From the NCBI RefSeq assembly GCF_003355155.1, contig NZ_CP031320.1:7655383-7719382 (forward strand): a DNA stretch of 64,000 bases, in the 5' to 3' direction. This document shows positions 52,301 to 61,342 of the stretch, piece after piece; position 1 is the stretch's first letter, and the number at the start of each line of letters is the position of its first letter. This stretch comes from Streptomyces armeniacus. Lineage in GTDB: Bacteria > Actinomycetota > Actinomycetes > Streptomycetales > Streptomycetaceae. The translations under genes were made by a program, and so were the position numbers. The notes beneath the pieces were generated by a model. That model was not told the DNA's origin, made no database searches, and was given only the letters and a program-made list of their open reading frames with translations.

Positions 52301-55300
52301 ACCTGGACGCGCTCGCAGGCACCCTCGGCATCAGCGACCCCAGCTCGCTCGGCGAGGTGCTGCCCGCGCTGTCCTCCTGGCGGCGCGACCGCCAGCAGCG
52401 TGCGACGGTGGACAGCTGGCGCTACCGCATCGTGTGGCGCCCCCAGCAGAACCCGAAACCGGCCACCCTGGACGGCACCTGGCTGCTGGCCGTACCGACG
52501 GCGCACCAGGACGATGCACTCGTACAGCAGGTCCAGCAGGCGGTGACCGACGCGGGCGGACACGTCAGCGTCCTCCCTCTGGACACCTCCGCCGTCGAGA
52601 ACGGCGCCGTGGCGGAGCAGCTGCGCGCCACCCTCGGAGAGAACGGCAACCCCAGCGGTGTCCTCTCCCTCCTCGCCCTCGACGAGCAGCCCCAGCCGGG
52701 CTACGAGGGCGTCACCGTCGGCCTCTCCCTCTCCCTCGCGCTCACGCAGGGCATGCTCGGCGCGGGCGTCGAGGCGCCGATCTGGATGCTCACCTCGCAG
52801 TCGCACACCACCGGCCTCGCCGACGACCCCGTGTGCCACCCGATGCAGGCCGCCGTCTGGGGCTTCGGGCGCGTCGTCGCGCTCGAACACCCGCCGCTCT
52901 GGGGCGGTCTCATCGACCTGCCCGCAGCGCTGGACGACACCGTTGCCGGTCTGCTGACGGCGAAGCTCGCCGAGGGCGGCGACGAGGACCAGGTCGCCTT
53001 GCGCCCCTCCGGCCGCTACGACCGCCGCCTCATCCGCACGCCCCGCGCCACGCCCCGTACGCCCCTCGAGCCGTGGCGTACGAGCGGCAGCGCGCTGATC
53101 ACCGGCGGTACCGGCGGGCTCGGCGCGCACACCGCGCGGCTCCTCGCCCGCAGAGGCGCCGAGCACCTGGTGCTCACCAGCCGCCGCGGCATGGACGCGC
53201 CCGGTGCGGCCGAACTCCGTGACGAGCTCACCGCGTTGGGCGCCCGCGTCACCATCGCCGCCTGCGACGTCACCGACCGCGCGCAGGTGCGCGGCCTCGT
53301 CGAGGAGGTGGAGGCGGCGGGCCCCGCGTTCCGTACGGTGGTGCACACCGCCGGATACGGCCTGCTGGTGCCGGTCGCGGACGTCGGCATGGACGACTTC
53401 GACGAGGGCGCCCGTGCCAAGCTCCTCGGCGCGCAGAACCTCGACGCCGTCTTCGACCGGGACGGGCTCGACGCGTTCGTGCTCTACTCCTCCGTCGCCG
53501 GCGTGTGGGGCAGCGGCGACCACGGTGCGTACGCCGCGTCCAACGCGTACGTCGACGCGCTCGCCGACCACCGCCGCGCGCGCGGACTCGCCGGCACCAC
53601 CATCCCGTGGGGCATCTGGAGCCCGGAGGGCGGCGGCATGGCCGTCGAGGTGGTGAAGGAGCAGCTGAAGTGGCGGGGCATCCCGTTCATGGACGCCGAA
53701 CTCGCCGTCATGGGTCTCGAACAGGCCCTGGACGACGACGAGACCTTCCTCGCCGTCGCGGACATCGACTGGCCGCGCTTCGTGCCGGTGTTCACCGCCA
53801 CCCACTCCCGGCCGCTGCTGCACGAGGTGCCCGAGGTCGCCGAGCTGATGGCGGCCGACGAGGCCGAGGCGGAGGGCGCCCAGAGCACCTCCGCGTCCCT
53901 CCAGACGCAGCTCCTGGCCATGGACGCCGGAGAGCGCGAACGCACCCTCGCCGACCTCGTACGCGTCCACGTCGCGGGCGCGCTCGGCTTCACCGACAGC
54001 GCCGACGTCTCCGCCACCCGCGCGTTCAAGGAGCTGGGCTTCGACTCGCTGACGGCGGTCGAGCTGCGCAACCGGCTCAACACCGCGACCGGCCTCAAGC
54101 TCGCCGCGACCGTCGTCTTCGACTACCCCAACGTCAAGGCACTCGCCGGACATCTGGCCGTCAAGCTCATCGGCGACGCCGCGTCGGGCACGGCAGGCGC
54201 GGCGGGCGTCGCCGTACAGCCGCTGCCGACCGGGACCGCCGGGGTGGTGGACGACGAGCCGATCGCCATCGTCTCGATGAGCTGCCGCTTCCCCGGCGGC
54301 GTGCAGTCCCCGGAGGACCTGTGGCGCGTCGTACGGGACGAGATGGACGTCGTGTCCCCGCTGCCCACCGACCGCGGCTGGGACATCGAGCGGCTCTACG
54401 ACCCGAACCCCGACTCCGTCGGCACCACGTACGCGCGTGAGGGCGGATTCCTGGAGGGCGCGGGCGACTTCGACCCGGCGTTCTTCGGGATCTCCCCGCG
54501 CGAGGCGCTCGCGATGGACCCGCAGCAGCGGCTGCTGCTGGAGACCTCGTGGGAGGCGCTGGAGCGCGCCGGCATCGACCCGAAGAGCCTGCGCGGCACC
54601 GCGACCGGCGTGTTCGTCGGCGCCGCGTACCAGGGCTACGGCAACACCGCCGTACCTCCCGAGGGCCTGGAGGGCCACCTCATCACCGGCACGGTGACGA
54701 GCATCGCGTCCGGCCGCATCTCGTACACCCTGGGCCTGGAGGGCCCCGCGGTGACCATGGACACCGGCTGCTCGTCGTCACTCGTCGCCACGCACCTCGC
54801 GGTGCAGGCGCTGCGCAGCGGCGAATGCACGCTGGCGCTGGCGGGCGCGGCGGCCGTGATGGCCGAGCCGATCGGGCTGGTGGGCTTCAGCCGCCAGCGC
54901 GGCCTGGCGCGCGACGGGCGCTGCAAGGCGTTCGCCGCGTCGGCGGACGGCATGGGCATGGCCGAGGGCGCGGGCATGATCGTGCTGGAGCGGCTGTCGG
55001 ACGCGCAGGCGAACGGGCACACGGTGCTCGGCGTCGTACGGGGCTCCGCGATCAACCAGGACGGCGCCTCCAACGGCCTTACGGCGCCCAACGGCCCGTC
55101 GCAGCAGCGCGTCATCCGCGCGGCGCTCGCGAACGCCGGCCTGAAGCCGGGCGACATCGACGCCGTGGAGGCACACGGCACCGGTACGACACTGGGCGAC
55201 CCCATCGAGGCACAGGCGCTGCTCGCCACGTACGGCGAGGAGCGCGACCCGGAGCAGGAGCCGCTGTGGCTCGGCTCGGTCAAGTCCAACATCGGGCACA

Positions 55301-55640
55301 CGCAGGCCGCTTCGGGCGTGGCGGGTGTCATCAAGATGGTCGAGGCCTTCCGGCACGACCTGCTGCCCAGGTCGCTGCACCTGGACGAGCCCTCGCCGCA
55401 CGTCGACTGGTCCGCCGGCGCCGTGGAACTGCTCGCGGAGGCCCGCCCGTGGGAGCGGAAGGGGCACCCGCGCCGCGTCGGCATCTCCTCGTTCGGCGTC
55501 AGCGGTACGAATGCGCATTTGATTGTTGAGGAGCCGCCGGTGGTGGGGGTGGAGGCTGTTGGGGTCTCTGCTTCTGGTGGGGTGGTTCCGTGGGTGTTGT
55601 CGGCGCGTTCGGGGGAGGCGTTGCGGGCTCGTGCTTCTTG
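49393..55640 (+). CDS. Modular type I polyketide synthase: docking-KS-AT-KR-ACP-KS-, truncated
   Basis: About 2,080 residues of true sequence. Docking coil (MDNNEDKLRDYLKRVTTDLR). First KS: nucleophile in DTMCSSSL (Met replaces the usual Ala), HGTGT, NIGHT. AT: GHSQG and YASHS, predicted methylmalonyl-CoA. KR: GGTGGLG, no LDD, VWG, and His three residues before the catalytic Tyr (HGAYAAS), predicted A2-type, as expected with an alpha-methyl branch. ACP GFDSLTA at about 54030. Second KS: DTGCSSSL, HGTGT, NIGHT. After GTNAHLIVEEPP and LSARSGEALRARA the sequence turns into adapter at about 55650; the open frame to 55971 is artificial. No DH or ER in the complete module. Confidence 0.92.
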
Positions 55641-55650
55641 TGTGGGTTGG

Positions 55651-55724
55651 TTGTACGTGTACGGAGACAACCGCGATCGACGCGTAAGTCTGCGTGGGCA
55701 GGTGAGGAGGGGAATAAGGGACAG
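55651..55724. other. Sequencing-adapter junction (forward P5/read-1 adapter)
   Basis: From 55660, TACGGAGACAACCGCGATCG follows TACGGCGACCACCGAGATCTACAC of P5. An index-sized gap comes next, then GGGCAG for the GGCAG of the read-1 tail, then GGAATAAGGGACAG (55711-55724) for GTATAAGAGACAG of the mosaic end. Order and spacing match the Nextera read-1 construct with about one error in five bases. It cuts the PKS on the left and a secreted-protein gene on the right. Confidence 0.88.
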
Positions 55725-56086
55725 GGCGTCGGGGGCGTGGGCGGCCACGGACAGGGCGGCCCGTACACCCCCGCACGGACCCGGATGCCCGGCAGCTCCA
55801 CCCCCGCCTCGACCACCGCGCCGCAGCCGCCCGGCGCGCCCGGCCGCACCGTCACCCCGGCGCGCACGTGGCGCGTGCCGACGCCGATCCGGATGCCTCC
55901 GGCCGGGTCGCTGCGTACGCCGTCGGTACGTACGCCGTCGGCTCGCACGTCTGCGCGCGCCTCGGGGCTGAGGCCGGGGCCGGGGCGGGGCTGCGGTGCG
56001 GCGTTCGCAGGGGCCGGTCCAGCCGCGAGCACCACCCCCAGGCCCGCGGCGACGACCGCCGGCCACCGGCGGAGTCGTGTCGTCAC
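55725..56086 (-). CDS. N-terminal fragment of a small secreted protein
   Basis: Reading leftward from ATG 56086, about 120 residues precede the adapter. The start is a signal peptide: MTTRLRRWPAVVAAGLGVVL, then AAGPAPANA with a probable AxA cleavage site. The mature part begins Pro/Gly/Arg-rich, then short alternating Val/Gly strands (VRAGVTVRPGAPGGCGAVVE; GVELPGIRVRAGVYGPPC) with two Cys that could pair. The C-terminus is missing. I do not recognise the family. Confidence 0.55.
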
Positions 56087-56213
56087 ACGCAGAGAATGCT
56101 GAAGCCCGCGGTCCGGCTGAAGAGATCAGTCCGACAATCGCCCGATGCGCTGAACTTCCCCGCCTACGTGCATGGATGGCGCGTGACCAGTCCATCCGCG
56201 CCGGGCGTTGCCG

Positions 56214-56237
56214 ATTGTACCTACTAGTATGTACGAT
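56214..56237. promoter_or_regulatory. Palindromic operator of the TetR gene
   Basis: ATTGTACCTACT-AGTATGTACGAT is a 24-base palindrome with only two mismatched pairs, centred on ACTAGT. It overlaps the first possible start codon (ATG 56229) and ends 7 bases before GTG 56244. A -10-like TAGTAT lies inside it. The position fits autorepression by the adjacent TetR protein. Confidence 0.78.
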
Positions 56238-56243
56238 CCCTGG

Positions 56244-56828
56244 GTGACCACCGCCGAGAAGCTGATCGAAGCCGCCCAGGACCTCCTCTGGGAGCGCGGC
56301 TACGTCGGCACCAGCCCCAAGGCCATCCAGCGCCGTTCCGGCGCCGGCCAGGGCAGCATGTACCACCACTTCGACGGCAAGCCCGACCTCGCCCGTACGG
56401 CGATCCGCCGGTCCGCCGAGCAGATGCGTGCGACCGCGGAGGCGGATCTCGGCGGCGAGGGCGGCGCGTTGGAGCGCGTACGGGCGTATCTGCTGCGCGA
56501 GCGCTCCGTGCTGCGCGGCTGCCGACTCGGCGGGCTGGCGCAGGACCCGGACATCGTCGCGGACCCGGAGCTGCGGCGCCCGCTGGAGGAGACGTTCGAC
56601 TGGCTGCGCGGACGGCTGGCCGAGGTGCTGGAGGAGGGCCGCGCGAGCGGCGAACTGGCCCCCGCGCTCGACGCCCGCGGCACCGCGGCCGCCATCGTCG
56701 CCGTCGTGCAGGGCGGCTACGTGCTCGCCCGCTCGGCCGCCGACCCCGCGCCGTTCGGGCAGGCCGTCGAGGGGCTGCTGGCGCTGCTGCGCACGCTCTC
56801 CACCGCTCCCGGCGGCGCTCGCCCGTAG
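56244..56828 (+). CDS. TetR family transcriptional regulator
   Basis: A regulator of 194 residues from GTG 56244 (VTTAEKLIEAAQDLLWERGY); the ATG at 56229 would add five residues but lies inside the operator palindrome, so I prefer the GTG. Helix-turn-helix: GTSPKAIQRRSGAGQGSMYH, then HFDGKPDLARTAI. The C-terminal ligand domain includes CRLGGLAQDPDIVADPELRR and AAIVAVVQGGYVLARSAADP, typical of the YcdC/AcuR-like branch. The DUF4865 gene follows 111 bases downstream and may be its target. Confidence 0.88.
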   Translation: MTTAEKLIEAAQDLLWERGYVGTSPKAIQRRSGAGQGSMYHHFDGKPDLARTAIRRSAEQMRATAEADLGGEGGALERVRAYLLRERSVLRGCRLGGLAQDPDIVADPELRRPLEETFDWLRGRLAEVLEEGRASGELAPALDARGTAAAIVAVVQGGYVLARSAADPAPFGQAVEGLLALLRTLSTAPGGARP

Positions 56829-56939
56829 CCCCGGCCCTCAGCCGCACCCGTTCAGCCCTCGGTCCTCAGCCCTCAGCACCGGAAGCCCTCGGCACCGGAC
56901 CCGCTCCGCACCTGCGCCCCGCTCAGGAGGCCACGCCCC

Positions 56940-57518
56940 GTGCATGCCATGCAGTACGAGATCACGCTGCCCGCCGACTACGACATGGGCGTCATCCGCC
57001 ACCGCGTCGCGACCCGTGGCCACCTGCTCGACGGCGCCCCAGGGCTCGGCCTGAAGGCGTACGTCATCCGGGAGCGCGGCAGGGAGGGCTCGCCCGTCAA
57101 CCAGTACGCGCCGTTCTACCTCTGGGACGACCCGGCGGCCCTGACCGGCTTCCTCCGCGGACCCGGATTCGACGCCCTCTGCGGCGACTTCGGCCGCCCC
57201 GCCGTACGCAACTGGCACGGCGTCACCCGCGAAAGCGGCTCCGCGCGCGCGGAGCCGCCCACCCACGCGGAACGCACCGTACGGACGCTCCGCGCCGACG
57301 TGCCGCTCGACACGCAACTCGGGGCGGCGGCGGAGGAGTTGCGGCGTACGGCGCGCGCCGAGGGCGTGCACACGGCCGCGCTCGGCTTCGATCCGTACCG
57401 CTGGGAGCTGGTCCGCTTCGTGCTCCGCGACCGGCCGCCGCCGGACCCGGCCCGTGCGGGGCACGGGCCCGCCGAGCGGTACGAGGTGCTGCACCTGTCC
57501 GAGGGACCGTACCCGTGA
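56940..57518 (+). CDS. DUF4865 family protein
   Basis: A 192-residue protein. GTG 56940 is chosen because AGGAGG ends 9 bases before it; ATG 56949 (MQYEITLPADYDMGVIRHRV) is the alternative. Conserved-looking stretches: GLGLKAYVIRERGREGSPVN, QYAPFYLWDDPAALTGFLRG and PGFDALCGDFGRPAVRNWHG. This matches DUF4865 as I recall it, a family often placed next to TetR or LysR regulators and thought to be mono-oxygenase-like; function unknown. Confidence 0.72.
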   Translation: MHAMQYEITLPADYDMGVIRHRVATRGHLLDGAPGLGLKAYVIRERGREGSPVNQYAPFYLWDDPAALTGFLRGPGFDALCGDFGRPAVRNWHGVTRESGSARAEPPTHAERTVRTLRADVPLDTQLGAAAEELRRTARAEGVHTAALGFDPYRWELVRFVLRDRPPPDPARAGHGPAERYEVLHLSEGPYP

Positions 57519-57677
57519 TCCGTACGGAGGCGGCCCCGGCCACCGTACGGACGCGCCCCGGACGCCGTACGGCGCCTGCGCGCGGGGGCTGGTACGGGTC
57601 GCACGTATCGGGTACTACGGATGAGTAGCACCCGTCAGTAGCGCGCAGCCTGCGAGAGTGCGAGGTGAACGAGCACC

Positions 57678-59585
57678 ATGACCGTCACAGAACGCGAAGC
57701 CCGTGAGGTGGCCGAGGCCGCCCGTGAGCAGGACTGGCGCAAGCCGAGCTTCGCCAAGGAGCTGTTCCTCGGCCGCTTCAGGCTCGACCTCATCCACCCG
57801 CACCCCGAACCGGAACCGGAATCGGTGCGCCGCGGCGAGGACTTCCTCGCCAAGCTCCGGGTGTTCGTCGAGACGCAGATCGACGGTGCCCGCATCGAGC
57901 GCGAGGCGCGCATCCCGGACGAGGTGATCAACGGTCTCAAGGAGCTCGGCGCCCTCGGCATGAAGGTCGGCACGGAGTACGGCGGCCTCGGCCTCTCGCA
58001 GGTCTACTACAACAAGGCGCTCGCCCTCGTCAGCTCCGCCAACCCGGCCGTCGGCGCGCTGCTCTCCGCCCACCAGTCGATCGGTGTGCCGCAGCCCCTG
58101 AAGCTGTTCGGCACCGAGGAGCAGAAGAACGCCTTCCTGCCGCGCTGCGCCCGTACGGACATCTCCGCCTTCCTGCTCACCGAGCCCGACGTGGGCTCCG
58201 ACCCGGCGCGGCTCGCGACCTCCGCCGTACCCGACGGCGACGACTACGTACTGGACGGCGTGAAGCTCTGGACGACCAACGGCGTCGTCGCCGACCTGCT
58301 CGTCGTGATGGCCCGGGTGCCCAGGTCGGAGGGCCACAAGGGCGGGATCACGGCGTTCGTCGTGGAGGGAGATTCACCCGGCATCACGGTGGAGAACCGG
58401 AACGAGTTCCTGGGGCTGCGCGGGCTGGAGAACGGCGTCACCCGCTTCCACCGCGTACGGGTGCCGGCGGCGAACCGTATCGGCCCCGAGGGTGCCGGCC
58501 TGAAGATCGCGCTCACCACCCTGAACACCGGCCGCCTGTCGCTGCCCGCCACCTGCGTCGGCGCCGGCAAGTGGTGCCTGAAGGTGGCCCGCGAGTGGAC
58601 CGAGGCACGGGTGCAGTGGGGGAGGCCGGTGGCAGAGCACGAGGCCGTCGGGGCCAAGATGTCGTTCATCGCCGCGACCACCTTCGCGCTGGAGGCGGTC
58701 CTCGACCTGTCCTCGCAGATGGCCGACGAGGACCGGAACGACATCCGTATCGAGGCCGCCCTCGCCAAACTCTACGGCTCCGAGAAGGGCTGGCTCATGG
58801 TCGACGAGCTGGTCCAGATCCGCGGTGGCCGCGGCTTCGAGACGGCCGCGTCGCTCGCGGCACGCGGCGAGAAGGGCGTACCGGCCGAGCAGGCCCTGCG
58901 CGACATGCGGATCAACCGCATCTTCGAGGGCTCGACCGAGATCATGCACCTGCTCATCGCCCGCGAGGCCGTGGACGCGCACCTCTCGGTCGCGGGCGAC
59001 CTGATCGCCCCCGAAGCGTCGCTCGCCGACAAGCGGAAGGCGGCCTTCGCGGCGGGCGGCTTCTACGCGCGCTGGCTGCCGAAGCTCGTCGCGGGTCCGG
59101 GCCAGCGGCCGGGCTCGTACGCGGAGTTCGACCGCCTCGCCCCGCACCTGCGGTACGTCGAACGCACCGCGCGCAAGCTGGCCCGCTCCACGTTCTACGC
59201 GATGTCCCGCTGGCAGGGGAAGATGGAGACGAAGCAGGGCTTCCTCGGCCGCATCGTCGACATCGGCGCCGAACTCTTCGCGATGAGCGCGGCCTGCGTA
59301 CGCGCCGAGCAGATCCGCCGCACGGGCGACCACGAGCGCGGCAGGTCCGCCCACCAACTCGCGGACGCCTTCTGCCGTCAGGCCCGCATCCGCGTCGACG
59401 AGCTGTTCGGCCGGCTGTGGACCAACACCGACGAACCCGACCGGTCGGTCGTCCGCGGCATCCTGAACGGCTCGTACACGTGGCTGGAGGAGGGCGTCAT
59501 CGACTCCTCGTCCGAGGGCCCGTGGATCGCCGACGCCACACCGGGCCCCTCCCGCCGGGAGAACGTGCACCGGCCGATCCGCTAG
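57678..59585 (+). CDS. Acyl-CoA dehydrogenase (VLCAD/ACAD9-like, long form)
   Basis: A 635-residue flavoprotein, longer than the usual 380 residues because of a C-terminal helical extension as in VLCAD-type enzymes. Key parts: AFLLTEPDVGSDPARLATSA (FAD and substrate contact), WTTNGVVADLLVVMARV, and IRGGRGFETAAS. The probable catalytic base is the Glu in RIFEGSTEIMHLL. It would introduce the alpha-beta double bond in fatty acyl-CoA beta-oxidation. ATG 57678 follows GAGGTGAACGAGCACC. Its stop overlaps the stop of the convergent ArsR-type gene in a shared CTAG. Confidence 0.9.
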   Translation: MTVTEREAREVAEAAREQDWRKPSFAKELFLGRFRLDLIHPHPEPEPESVRRGEDFLAKLRVFVETQIDGARIEREARIPDEVINGLKELGALGMKVGTEYGGLGLSQVYYNKALALVSSANPAVGALLSAHQSIGVPQPLKLFGTEEQKNAFLPRCARTDISAFLLTEPDVGSDPARLATSAVPDGDDYVLDGVKLWTTNGVVADLLVVMARVPRSEGHKGGITAFVVEGDSPGITVENRNEFLGLRGLENGVTRFHRVRVPAANRIGPEGAGLKIALTTLNTGRLSLPATCVGAGKWCLKVAREWTEARVQWGRPVAEHEAVGAKMSFIAATTFALEAVLDLSSQMADEDRNDIRIEAALAKLYGSEKGWLMVDELVQIRGGRGFETAASLAARGEKGVPAEQALRDMRINRIFEGSTEIMHLLIAREAVDAHLSVAGDLIAPEASLADKRKAAFAAGGFYARWLPKLVAGPGQRPGSYAEFDRLAPHLRYVERTARKLARSTFYAMSRWQGKMETKQGFLGRIVDIGAELFAMSAACVRAEQIRRTGDHERGRSAHQLADAFCRQARIRVDELFGRLWTNTDEPDRSVVRGILNGSYTWLEEGVIDSSSEGPWIADATPGPSRRENVHRPIR

Positions 59586-59908
59586 GTGCCGCCCGGGGGC
59601 TCCGCTCCCAGGAGCGCGAGCAACCCGGGAAACCTCCGCTCGACGTCCGCGCGCCGTAGCCGGATGCCCTTGCGGTTGCCGTAGTCGATCTCGTCGATGA
59701 GACCTGCCTCGCGCAGGACCCGGAAGTGGTGTGTCTGGGTCTGCTTCGAGATCGGAAGATCGAACGAGTTGCAGCCCCGTTCGCTGTCGCTGCGGTCGGC
59801 GGCCAACTCCGCCATCACCGAACGACGGTGCTCGTCGGCGAGGGCGCGGAACACCGCACCCAGATCGAGTGCGTCGGCCTCCGGGCCGACCAGGTCCTTC
59901 CCGGCCAT
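59582..59908 (-). CDS. ArsR-type winged-helix regulator
   Basis: A 108-residue regulator from ATG 59908. The winged helix is VFRALADEHRRSVMAELAAD, then LPISKQTQTHHFRVLREAGL and DEIDYGNRKGIRLRRADVER. It has no ELCVCDL metal motif; a single Cys (ERGCNSFDL) precedes the recognition helix, so it may be a redox or drug sensor rather than a metal sensor. It is divergent from the FAD monooxygenase, with a pair of palindromic operators between, so it likely represses both itself and that gene. Confidence 0.86.
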   Translation of the reverse strand: MAGKDLVGPEADALDLGAVFRALADEHRRSVMAELAADRSDSERGCNSFDLPISKQTQTHHFRVLREAGLIDEIDYGNRKGIRLRRADVERRFPGLLALLGAEPPGGT

Positions 59909-59920
59909 GCGGCACTCCCT

Positions 59921-59984
59921 TCAGGTACGACTTGCATCGTACCTGAAGCGCGTGCTCCACTGAGGTACGAAATCGATCGTACCT
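59921..59984. promoter_or_regulatory. Double palindromic operator between ArsR-type and monooxygenase genes
   Basis: Two perfect inverted repeats share arms: TCAGGTACGA-cttgca-TCGTACCTGA (59921-59946) and AGGTACGA-aatcga-TCGTACCT (59963-59984). Their centres are 40 bases apart, close to four helical turns, which would place two dimers on the same face. They lie just upstream of the ArsR-type start and about 95 bases before the monooxygenase start. Confidence 0.88.
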
Positions 59985-60077
59985 AGGTCGGCCGCGCCGC
60001 ACCCTGCCGCCGCTGCCTGAGAACCGGCCCGGCGCTCGCCCGGAGACCTGGTCCTGGACACTCCGAGAGGTCATGTC

Positions 60078-61220
60078 ATGCAGAAGCCCGAAGTGCTGAT
60101 AGTCGGCGCCGGAATCGCGGGGCCCGCACTCGCGTACTGGCTCTCCCGGAAGGGATACCGGCCGACCGTCGTCGAACATGCCCGGCAGCTGCGCTCCGGC
60201 GGCAGCGCGATCGTCGTAAAGGGGCCCGCGATCCCGGTCGCCGAGCGCATGGGCATCCTTCCGCAGCTCCGCGGGCTCGCCACCCGCAACCGGTCGCTGA
60301 CCCTGCTCGACCCCGACGGCAGGCGGATCCTGCGACTCCCGCTGCCCTCGGACGAGGCGCCGACGGTCGAGGTGACCCGGGCCGACCTGTCCGAGGTGCT
60401 CCACCGGTCGGCGCGGACCGAGGCCGAGTTCCTCTTCGACGACACGGTCACCGCTCTCGACCAGGACGCGGGCGGCGTCGACGTCACCTTCCGGCGGTCC
60501 GCGCCGCGCCGCTTCGACTTGGTGGTCGGTGCCGACGGGATGCACTCCACCGTACGGCGCCTGGTGTTCGGCCCCGAGCGGCAGTTCGCGCGCGACCTGG
60601 GCCTGTTCGGCGCGACCGTCCCGCTGGAACCCGACGCCATCGAGGACCCGGAGGAGATGACGATGCTGACCGCGCCGAACCGGATGCTGGTCGTCCACCC
60701 CTCGCGGACCACACCGCTCGCGATCTTCACCTTCCGGGCCGCGCCGCCGGCGCCCCACGACCGCAAGAACACCGCCCTCCACAAGCGGACCGTGGCCGAC
60801 GCCTACGCGGACGTGCGGTGGCGGGCACCGGAGTTCGTGGCGGCGTTCCTCGACCACCCGGCTCCGTTCTTCGACCCCCTCACCACCGTCCGGGTGCCCT
60901 CGTGGTCCCGTGGGCGGGTCGTGCTCCTCGGGGACGCGGCGGCGGCGACAGCCCTGCTCGGCGACGGGTCCAGCATGGCGATGGCGGGCGCGTACGCCCT
61001 CGCGGAGGAGCTCGCCGGCCGTCCCGGTGACCACGCCCGCGCCTTCGCCGCCTACGAGTCGCGGCTCCGCCGTGAAGTGGGCCCGCGGCAGCGGCGCGTC
61101 GGGCTGCTCTCCCGGCTCCTGGTGCCCCGCACCCGGCCGGGCCTCGCGGTGCGCAACGCGGTGGGCCGCGCGGTCGGCCGTACGAGCCGGATCACCTCTC
61201 GCGAAGCCGCGAACCGGTAG
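60078..61220 (+). CDS. FAD-dependent monooxygenase (TetX/PHBH class)
   Basis: A 380-residue class A flavoprotein monooxygenase. Motifs: [20 protein letters not shown] (Rossmann FAD site), [19 protein letters not shown] (the DG motif), and [20 protein letters not shown] (the GD motif, with the usual HxxxP partly altered). ATG 60078 follows CCGAGAGGTCATGTC. Such enzymes hydroxylate aromatics or inactivate antibiotics. Control by the divergent ArsR-type regulator through the double operator suggests induction by a small, perhaps toxic, aromatic compound. Confidence 0.87.
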   Translation: MQKPEVLIVGAGIAGPALAYWLSRKGYRPTVVEHARQLRSGGSAIVVKGPAIPVAERMGILPQLRGLATRNRSLTLLDPDGRRILRLPLPSDEAPTVEVTRADLSEVLHRSARTEAEFLFDDTVTALDQDAGGVDVTFRRSAPRRFDLVVGADGMHSTVRRLVFGPERQFARDLGLFGATVPLEPDAIEDPEEMTMLTAPNRMLVVHPSRTTPLAIFTFRAAPPAPHDRKNTALHKRTVADAYADVRWRAPEFVAAFLDHPAPFFDPLTTVRVPSWSRGRVVLLGDAAAATALLGDGSSMAMAGAYALAEELAGRPGDHARAFAAYESRLRREVGPRQRRVGLLSRLLVPRTRPGLAVRNAVGRAVGRTSRITSREAANR

Positions 61221-61342
61221 ACCGGGCCCGCACCGACCGGCCAACGCCCCGCGCGGGGGCGGCTGCCGTGGCCCCACCGCGCCATCCGCTCCACTTGAGG
61301 GCAGCGTCCGCCGCGGCACCCCGGACCAGACACAATGGGGGC

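Noticed and set aside
49393..55971. A 2,192-residue PKS reaching 55971
   Set aside because: From about 55650 the frame passes through P5/mosaic-end adapter and then antisense to a secreted-protein gene; the tail has no PKS character.
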